A program made the translations under genes and the position numbers. From NCBI GenBank assembly GCA_018901615.1, contig JAHIEN010000072.1, positions 1 through 16,072 on the forward strand: a stretch of DNA of 16,072 nt, given 5' to 3'. Below are positions 1 through 6,049 of this stretch, piece after piece; within the stretch, counting starts at the first letter, position 1, and each line of letters opens with the position of its first letter. The notes under the pieces are model-generated. The model made no database searches and was not told the origin of the DNA. It saw only the letters and a program-made list of their open reading frames with translations. This DNA comes from Candidatus Omnitrophota bacterium (GTDB lineage: Bacteria > Omnitrophota > Gorgyraeia > Gorgyraeales > Gorgyraeaceae).

Positions 1-612
1 CAAAGTCTGTTCAAATTCTAGCTGCGCTAAATTATACATTTTCCGCTCTAAATATATCTCCCCCAAATTTTGATGCGCAACCTCTATCTTAGTGTTAATC
101 TTTAACGCCTGCTTTAATTCATCTATGGCCTTATCGAATTGCTTATTAAATTTATAATGCAGGCCTAATCCAAGATGGGCCTGGTCATTTTGCACATTTA
201 ATTTGAGGACCTGATTAAATTCATCAAGCACTCTTTCGGCTTGTCTTTGCTCTAAATAACAAAAACCAAGGCCCAAATGGCCATACTGACTATTTGGGTT
301 TATCGCTAAAATTTGCCTGAACTCCTCTATAGCTCTATGTATTTTTTTAAAATCTAAATAGCAAAATCCCAGACTCTCATGAATACGTTCTTCGTTAGGG
401 CTTAACTTTAGGGCTTTGTTAAAATAAGTCAAAGCCGAAGACATGTCTTTCTGTTGATGATAGCATAAGCCTAGATGATAGTAGGCTTCTAAGTGTTCTG
501 GATTTATCTTCAAAACTCTGTTAAATTCTTCTATGGCTTTATCATAGTGCTTCAGGTCCCTATGGTAGCATCCAAGATCGATATAGTGTTGAAGACCAGC
601 TTCGTAGCTCAT
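1..612 (-). CDS. TPR-repeat protein, C-terminus cut by window edge
   Basis: An open frame of 204 codons starts at ATG 612-610 and runs off the left edge with no stop. It is built almost wholly of 34-residue tetratricopeptide repeats: about five full units and part of a sixth, from about residues 5-38, 39-72, 73-106, 107-140 and 141-174 onward. Typical TPR positions are visible (G-L-C-Y, A-x-x-E-F, N-P at unit ends). TPRs are protein-binding helical scaffolds; there is no catalytic motif in the visible part. The N-terminus (DLG, then Y-D-K-A-I-E-E-F-N) resembles the starts of the TPR proteins at 8865 and 6036, so it is probably their paralog. It follows the B12-type rSAM gene after a 119-base gap. 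The ribosome binding site is weak (AAGAG about 7 bases upstream). As the gene is cut, it may continue into another domain, as the 6036-8849 gene does. Confidence 0.88.
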   Translation of the reverse strand, partial: MSYEAGLQHYIDLGCYHRDLKHYDKAIEEFNRVLKINPEHLEAYYHLGLCYHQQKDMSSALTYFNKALKLSPNEERIHESLGFCYLDFKKIHRAIEEFRQILAINPNSQYGHLGLGFCYLEQRQAERVLDEFNQVLKLNVQNDQAHLGLGLHYKFNKQFDKAIDELKQALKINTKIEVAHQNLGEIYLERKMYNLAQLEFEQTL

Positions 613-731
613 AAATAACTCTTTTACTTAGAGAATCTTAATTTTAGATCATTTCACCGCATCATCATCCTTTGAACATTTTTTATCTCAGTTTATTCCA
701 TCCCTGGCTAGATTGGGACTTTTCTTTTTTA
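613..731. other. 119-base intergenic gap, no clear signal
   Basis: This is the longest gap between genes in the window. On the minus strand, ATG triplets are followed within a few codons by stops, so no small peptide is encoded. An inverted TCCC/GGGA pair lies at 701-718 with a 10-base loop but has no T-tract after it. I see no convincing -35/-10 pair, although a weak promoter for the downstream TPR gene cannot be excluded. Confidence 0.5.
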
Positions 732-2333
732 TCATTTTAGAATCTTAAGATAAATTGATTTTACATCATCCTTGTTATCGAAATATGAATAAAGATAGAA
801 TAATAGATGCTCGTCAGTAAAAAAACGCTGCCCTTTAGCGCAACTCTCCTGGACCATCTTTACAGAAAATTCGATTTGCCTTGCCTTATCTTCCCAGCGC
901 AAACCATTAGCTTCATCAAATCCATATTCAACATAACTGCTAAAATCTTTCTCTGTGCACTGATCAACCTTAAATATACGTTCAAGGCCATATTTCTGAG
1001 GAGAGTTGTAAAGCACTGAATTCTGCCTCAAATCAAAATGATTCAAATATATGCGGTTTATGTACTTTTCGTTTGCGTTCAGGAAAGAAATGGTGGCATC
1101 TATGTCTTCTTGTTTTTCGTGCGGAAAACCACCGATAACCTCTACACCAGCCCAAATCCCTGCCTCATCTGTCCATCGCAAAACATCTTCTAGTTTTCTT
1201 AAATCTATCTTTTTATCTATATATTTCAACAACCTGGGACTAGCCGTTTCCATGCCAAAAATCAATCTTATGCATCCCGCAGCTCTCATCTTGAAAAGAG
1301 CATCTCTCTCTAGATTATCTATTCTGGCGCAATCAGACCAAAGTATCTTGAGCTTATTGGCAATAATCTCATCGCACAGCTCATTAATGTATTTTTTCGA
1401 TATATTTATAGTGTCATTTAGGAAAAAAAAGCCTGTGGGATTGTATTCTTCCTGTAAAGATTTTAAATGCAGGGCTATCTCTTCTGGGGGTAACGCATGG
1501 CTTAATTTTTGCGTGGAAGAGATGCAAAATATACATTCAAAAGGGCATCCCCTCGTAAATCTATAAGGCAAAAGCAAAACCCCTGTTTGTTGAAATTGCC
1601 CCATTATCTCTTCAATATCAGAAGGATAACCCAGGACTTCATCTTTGGATCTATACTTTTCTATAGGTAAACCTGAAAAATCCGGTTTAATAGTCTCAGA
1701 AATCCTGTTAGATAAAATCAGCTTTCCTTCTTCCAGGATAGATAAATCTGGAAGATTACCTAACTTTTGGCTATTAGTTATTGAATTTAACAAATGGTAT
1801 AAAGGATATTCTCCGTCGCCTTGGATTACATAATCTATATCCTGACAATTATGCCTGGTTCTCAATAGATTGCTCCATGGCCCTTGGCCGCCTAATATAT
1901 TTATAGAATTATATCTTTTTTTAATAAACCTCGAGTAAGCCAATGCAAATGCTAAATTACTGTCGTTTTCTATATTATCTGGCAACGAAAGAAGGGCAAT
2001 TTGCCCATCGCTTAATTTCACTTTCGAATCTATCTTTTCCATAACCTCATCAATATAGACATCGGCATTACCCTTGTTGTAATTCTTGATTCTCTGTATA
2101 TCAAAGAAAATATCTGTATCAACCTTATCTCCAGGAGGAACTGAATAATTATTGTCATAATGGATCTTCATATTCAAATCATCCTGTTCTACGGGTATGC
2201 CTTTCGAACGTAAATACGAAGCTATCAGACCCAGCCCAAGAGGAGGAATTAAGCAGCAGTTAGGCTTGGAAGAGAATTGTCTTTTTCTAAAAAAACTTGG
2301 CAATCTTATAATCTTAATCTTAGGATCTCTCAT
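732..2333 (-). CDS. B12-binding-type radical SAM protein (paralog of the 6036-8849 catalytic half)
   Basis: This 533-residue protein has the two-part layout of cobalamin-binding-domain radical SAM enzymes. An N-terminal Rossmann-like region (about 1-215) contains PPLGLG (30-35), GGQG (148-151) and GDGEYP (172-177). The radical SAM barrel follows, with the cluster motif C263-X3-C267-X2-C270 after FTRG. In the barrel, FLNDT (304-308), LWSDC (331-335), GMETAS (360-365) and GGFP (401-404) match family positions. Members reductively cleave SAM and often methylate unactivated carbons or rearrange substrates; the substrate here is unknown. The classical DxHxxG base-off motif is absent: the equivalent stretch reads DLNMKIHYD. 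It resembles the C-terminal half of the 6036-8849 protein along its whole length but lacks the TPR part. The start overlaps the preceding stop (TAATG), with AGGA six bases upstream, so the start is well supported. Likely cytoplasmic. Confidence 0.92.
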   Translation of the reverse strand: MRDPKIKIIRLPSFFRKRQFSSKPNCCLIPPLGLGLIASYLRSKGIPVEQDDLNMKIHYDNNYSVPPGDKVDTDIFFDIQRIKNYNKGNADVYIDEVMEKIDSKVKLSDGQIALLSLPDNIENDSNLAFALAYSRFIKKRYNSINILGGQGPWSNLLRTRHNCQDIDYVIQGDGEYPLYHLLNSITNSQKLGNLPDLSILEEGKLILSNRISETIKPDFSGLPIEKYRSKDEVLGYPSDIEEIMGQFQQTGVLLLPYRFTRGCPFECIFCISSTQKLSHALPPEEIALHLKSLQEEYNPTGFFFLNDTINISKKYINELCDEIIANKLKILWSDCARIDNLERDALFKMRAAGCIRLIFGMETASPRLLKYIDKKIDLRKLEDVLRWTDEAGIWAGVEVIGGFPHEKQEDIDATISFLNANEKYINRIYLNHFDLRQNSVLYNSPQKYGLERIFKVDQCTEKDFSSYVEYGFDEANGLRWEDKARQIEFSVKMVQESCAKGQRFFTDEHLLFYLYSYFDNKDDVKSIYLKILK

Positions 2334-3370
2334 TATAAATCCTGGTTTAATTTCTCTTCTTCATACCAGCAATTGATTATATGATGGCAATTTTTCTTAC
2401 AATGCAGTATTTCTTCTCGCCTTTCATGCGCTTCTTTTGAATACCAAATGTCTTTCAAACTCCCATCGCGTATATTGCCTATTGGTTTTATGTAAGGGCA
2501 GAGGTTAACGCTTCCATCAGGAGATACGGTAAAGGCATTGTCGTTAAGAACGCTGCATGATGTTTTCTTTATAAAATCCTGCGGCGCTTTAAAATAATGC
2601 TTAAAAAGTTTGAGTTGAGAGATAGTATTGTTTATCTTGTCTTTTCTGCCTTGCGGAGAACTCTCCTTTATCTTAATCAACCCATCAATGAAAAAATCAA
2701 CCAGCTCGCTCTCTTTAGGCCAGAGAAATTTATATTCTTCCGAATTATACCATTCATCCTTAGGGGAACTATGAAAAGGTTGAACTACAGCCTGGAAAAA
2801 CAGGGAAGAAATTCTATCGTCTTTTCTTACATGATTCGCCAACTCCAAGAGTCCGTCCAAATTAGGGGCCATAATCACTGTATCAATAGCAATCTCTAAA
2901 GAGCTGCGATGCTTGTCTAAATATTCAATTGCCTGCATTAGCCTTCCATAGCTATCCGGCATGCCGCGCAAGTAATTATGTATTTCTTCTTTTAAGCTAT
3001 ACAAGGTCAAGGCAATATAATTTAAACCCGACTCTGCTAACCGCCTAGCCATTGTCTCATCCATAAAATAACCGCTTGTAGCCAATGATGTCCTGAACCC
3101 TCTTTGATGGCAAGTACTGATTAATTCTGTAAGCGTATCCGGAAACAATAATGGTTCCCCGCCTCCAAAAATAACAGTAAAATCAGAGTCGATGGGTTTC
3201 GCCAGAGAGAGAATAAAGTCTTTCCATTCCTTAAGACTGGGCCTTTTTACATCTTTTTCATTGTTTTTCCATAGATGACACATCCTGCATCTCAGGGTAC
3301 ATCCAAGGGTAAGCAATATTACGCATGAACTTGGCTCTTTAATTTGACGGCCGCTTGTTACCGAGATCAT
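2333..3370 (-). CDS. Radical SAM protein with five-Cys SPASM-like C-terminus (paralog 7)
   Basis: A 345-residue rSAM enzyme. The cluster motif is C24-X3-C28-R-M-C31-H-L-W, followed by FGGGEP (SAM-binding GGE), HNYLRG, and LWPKE. The C-terminus carries C272-X13-G-X4-C291 and then C324-X3-C328-X5-C334, which should hold an auxiliary iron-sulfur cluster. Such proteins act on peptides, sugars or other small molecules; the substrate is unknown. I chose ATG 3370 because AAAGGA lies six bases upstream and the N-terminal length then fits the paralogs better. An in-frame TTG at 3388 would add six residues. It overlaps the end of the SGNH gene by 32 bases and is coupled to the next gene by TAATG. It is the only member of the seven not adjacent to another member. 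Its aromatic-rich VVQPF and LWPKE segments confirm the same subfamily. Confidence 0.92.
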   Translation of the reverse strand: MISVTSGRQIKEPSSCVILLTLGCTLRCRMCHLWKNNEKDVKRPSLKEWKDFILSLAKPIDSDFTVIFGGGEPLLFPDTLTELISTCHQRGFRTSLATSGYFMDETMARRLAESGLNYIALTLYSLKEEIHNYLRGMPDSYGRLMQAIEYLDKHRSSLEIAIDTVIMAPNLDGLLELANHVRKDDRISSLFFQAVVQPFHSSPKDEWYNSEEYKFLWPKESELVDFFIDGLIKIKESSPQGRKDKINNTISQLKLFKHYFKAPQDFIKKTSCSVLNDNAFTVSPDGSVNLCPYIKPIGNIRDGSLKDIWYSKEAHERREEILHCKKNCHHIINCWYEEEKLNQDL

Positions 3371-4634
3371 CGAACATCCTTTCTTCAATCAATACTTTAT
3401 AAAGATTTTCTGCTATAAGCTTGTACCCATTGGCATTGCAGTGGCCATCCCGCACAAATAAATCTTCTTTTTTAAAACGACCGAGCCTGTCTTCGAATAT
3501 TGCACAGTTATCTACCAAAGGGATACTGTATTTATCAGAAAGACTTTTTATGGAATCTTCAACGCCTCCCGCTAAACGCATGGGATACTGCATTAAAACT
3601 AATTTTATTCTACTTTGCTGCGTAATCCTTAAAATCTCATTTAAATTATAATAAACCACCCTTTTGATCTCATTATCGTTTCTGCAATATGAAAGTAACT
3701 GCCTAAGGTATCTTTTCGCTTTATCTTTATCTTCAGATTCATATGTATTCTCGATAATAGATCCCATCTCCTTTATCGCAGTATAAAATCCCTCATCATT
3801 ATTTTGGCCATCTAACATAATCGAATCTCGTAACGCTATAAATGCCTTCCCGATCATTGAGCTATCTCCATACATGAATACAAGCATTGCTTCATCTTTG
3901 GCTAAATTATATTCATGCAACGCATAGTTATAAATACACGCCAATCGCCAATGCACCCAAGGATTGCGAGGTTCCAAGTCTACCGCCTCTTTGAATTCTG
4001 CCAAAGCCATTTCACTCTCCCCTTCATAAAAATAATTTTCGCCTGAATCGTAATGCCTTTGTGCCTCTGGACTTTTAAAATAAAATTTGTTCATATCGTC
4101 TTCCTGAATAAAATATAAATTTTCTTTTACTATAGCTCCTCTCGCATTCAGAAATCCGATCTTTATCAACTTATAGACCTTGGAATTACTCAGCCAGATG
4201 TCCATTTTCTTTATGCAATCAAGTTCTCTGAATGTAAAAAAATCCAGATTCTCAAGGCTCCATGTATCGTTACATCCAGTCATAATAATTATCAAATCCG
4301 GCCTATAGTTATCTATGTCGCTTTCGAGGTGTTTTAAAATGGTAGAGGAATTTATGCGGAATTCCTTGTAAACAGTAATATTTTTATTAGTTTGTCCCTT
4401 TACTAGCTCCTGCAATTGTTCCGGATAACTCTTGCCCTGAGGCGCCCCAAAACCATGAGTAAAAGAATCTCCTAAGCAAAGTATAGCTAAATCCCCGGCC
4501 TCTTTTTTAACAGGCTGTGAAATATTTTTTAAACGGAGAAATATGACCCCTGCCAAGCTTAAAGACACCTCAAGGATAATCATAATCAAAAATAAGCCTA
4601 AAACTACTGCTAAGCCTTTATTTAATTTGTTCAT
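3339..4634 (-). CDS. Membrane-anchored SGNH/GDSL-like hydrolase with short TPR insert
   Basis: A 431-residue protein from ATG 4634. A lysine-containing start is followed by one hydrophobic segment (about 7-33), which suggests a signal anchor with the rest outside the cytoplasmic membrane. SGNH blocks: L-G-D-S-F (Ser57 as nucleophile), G-C-N-D (Asn122), and RDGH with Asp396 and His398 near the C-terminus. SGNH proteins are esterases, lipases or O-acyltransferases. A region at about 190-255 has TPR character and lies between blocks III and V. The block II glycine, present in the paralog at 12473-13927, appears to be replaced by asparagine (RINSST), so activity may be altered. The start forms an ATGA overlap with the preceding rSAM stop; an upstream ATG at 4652 adds six residues and neither has a good ribosome binding site. 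Substrate unknown. Confidence 0.85.
   Translation of the reverse strand: MNKLNKGLAVVLGLFLIMIILEVSLSLAGVIFLRLKNISQPVKKEAGDLAILCLGDSFTHGFGAPQGKSYPEQLQELVKGQTNKNITVYKEFRINSSTILKHLESDIDNYRPDLIIIMTGCNDTWSLENLDFFTFRELDCIKKMDIWLSNSKVYKLIKIGFLNARGAIVKENLYFIQEDDMNKFYFKSPEAQRHYDSGENYFYEGESEMALAEFKEAVDLEPRNPWVHWRLACIYNYALHEYNLAKDEAMLVFMYGDSSMIGKAFIALRDSIMLDGQNNDEGFYTAIKEMGSIIENTYESEDKDKAKRYLRQLLSYCRNDNEIKRVVYYNLNEILRITQQSRIKLVLMQYPMRLAGGVEDSIKSLSDKYSIPLVDNCAIFEDRLGRFKKEDLFVRDGHCNANGYKLIAENLYKVLIEERMFDDLGNKRPSN
3377..3382 (-). promoter_or_regulatory. Ribosome binding site deciding the start of the 2333-3370 gene
   Basis: AAAGGA on the minus strand, six bases before ATG 3370 and inside the 3' end of the SGNH gene. 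It favours ATG 3370 over the TTG at 3388. Confidence 0.75.
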
Positions 4635-6049
4635 TTTTTTACATTCTGCCATATTGGTATTAAATTTAGCTCTGAGAAAACAGATAGCATTTTTTTATGT
4701 CTTTCTGTTCTTACCTGTATAGTATTAGACATATCTTTAGTAAACCATGCGTACCAGTCATGTATCATTGATTTATCTATATTGTATTCCTCAAGATGAT
4801 CATAGATGTACATCCCCGGCCCTATGGTGCAAATATTCAAACTGTTAACCTTATCAATCAGAGCGGAATTCTGTCTTATAAAATCTATTGTCTCGTCAAC
4901 ATCCTCTTCTGTCTCGCCTGGAAACCCGACTATAAGATTAATCTCTACTAACATGCCTGATTCCTTAACCTTGACAAGTGTATCTTTAGCGTCCTGGACA
5001 GTTACCTCCTTAGACGTTAATTTCAAGACCTTGTCAGAAAAGCTTTCTATGCCAAAGGTAAGGCCGCCACATCCAGCCTTTTTGATTTTTTTGAGTAAGA
5101 AACTATCCATATCTTTTCTGACCGTAGCCTGGCCGCCCCAAGCCATGCCCAAATCCATATCTATTAACCTGGCGCACAACTTATCCAGGAATTCCAGATT
5201 GCCGTTTATTAATAAATCGCAAAACTCGAACCTCTTTCTATTGTATCTTTGCGCATGACACTTCATCTCTCCAGCCACATTCTCCGGATTCCGGACTCTA
5301 TAAGGTTTCTTCAATGGCGAATCACAGCAAAAAGCACATCTTCTTATACAGCCTCTGCTGCTTATAAGCGGTATGAGGTCTCCTTGCGTATAAGCCTCTA
5401 TATCAAACTCTCCAAAAGTAGGAAAAGGTATATCATCGATATTTATAAGATCAGGCCTTGCAGCCTTCAAACAAGCCGCATGATCTACCGGATCATCTTT
5501 CCAAACAACGCAATTTGAATCTGATAGAGCAATATTTCCGCTTTGCGCATCTTTCAGCAGGCAAAGCAAAGGATATTCCCCTTCTCCTATCACAAAATAA
5601 TCGATTAAATCTTTCTTAAATAAAGAACGGCCTTCTTTGTAACTAGCCCCCCCTCCGCCTATTACTATAGTTAAGCCATCATCATCAGCCTTCTTTCTAA
5701 GTATCGACAGGAGTTTATTTAAAAATGGCGCAGAAGCAAAAGTAGCTGAAAAACCTACTATGCCGGCATCAAAAGAGAGTATTTTATCTGCAAGACACTC
5801 CATTTTACAATAAAGATTATCTACAGCTTTTCCAGATGCCCAAAATTCAAAATCCTGAGTATCCCACTTTTCCTTTATCTCCTTTGGCGAGTTGAGAAAT
5901 ATATCCATATTCAAATCATAAATCTCTGAACCAAAGCCATGGGATTTAAGAAATGTGACTAGATACGCAATCCCTAATGGAGGGGCATAGCTCCCCCATG
6001 GCGGAGCCTGGACTAAAAGAATTTTATTTCTTACTTTACTTTCCACCAT
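4631..6049 (-). CDS. B12-binding-type radical SAM protein (second type)
   Basis: A 472-residue protein. The N-terminal part (about 1-205) looks like a cobalamin-binding Rossmann domain: ILLVQAPPW, PPLG (23-26), a GGGG run (131-134) and GEGEYP (155-160). The radical SAM motif is C234-X3-C238-X2-C241 after SSRG, with a further cysteine at 242. FGIES and GFPGETEEDV are typical of this superfamily. It is more divergent from the 732 and 6036 proteins than those are from each other and lacks their FLNDT and LWSDC signatures, having FCDLLINGN and WGGQA there, so a different reaction is likely. No DxHxxG motif is visible. It overlaps the upstream fusion gene by 14 bases and the downstream SGNH gene by an ATGA junction. 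No strong ribosome binding site precedes ATG 6049, so translation may depend on coupling. Substrate unknown. Confidence 0.92.
   Translation of the reverse strand: MVESKVRNKILLVQAPPWGSYAPPLGIAYLVTFLKSHGFGSEIYDLNMDIFLNSPKEIKEKWDTQDFEFWASGKAVDNLYCKMECLADKILSFDAGIVGFSATFASAPFLNKLLSILRKKADDDGLTIVIGGGGASYKEGRSLFKKDLIDYFVIGEGEYPLLCLLKDAQSGNIALSDSNCVVWKDDPVDHAACLKAARPDLINIDDIPFPTFGEFDIEAYTQGDLIPLISSRGCIRRCAFCCDSPLKKPYRVRNPENVAGEMKCHAQRYNRKRFEFCDLLINGNLEFLDKLCARLIDMDLGMAWGGQATVRKDMDSFLLKKIKKAGCGGLTFGIESFSDKVLKLTSKEVTVQDAKDTLVKVKESGMLVEINLIVGFPGETEEDVDETIDFIRQNSALIDKVNSLNICTIGPGMYIYDHLEEYNIDKSMIHDWYAWFTKDMSNTIQVRTERHKKMLSVFSELNLIPIWQNVKK

Noticed and set aside
701..718. Inverted repeat TCCC/GGGA as a terminator after the 732-2333 gene
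   Set aside because: The stem is only four to five pairs with a 10-base loop and no T-tract follows on the minus strand.
613..731. Small peptide gene in the 119-base gap
   Set aside because: Every minus-strand ATG there meets a stop within a few codons.
1051..1566. Plus-strand open frame of 171 codons
   Set aside because: It is antisense to the core of the B12-type rSAM gene at 732-2333, which has clear family motifs; the plus-strand translation shows no recognisable domain.
3371..3388. TTG start adding six residues to the 2333-3370 rSAM protein
   Set aside because: AAAGGA lies within this extension at ideal distance from ATG 3370, and the shorter form matches paralog length better.
4806..5258. 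Plus-strand open frame of 150 codons
   Set aside because: It lies wholly antisense to the 4631-6049 rSAM gene and has no domain or ribosome binding site that I can see.
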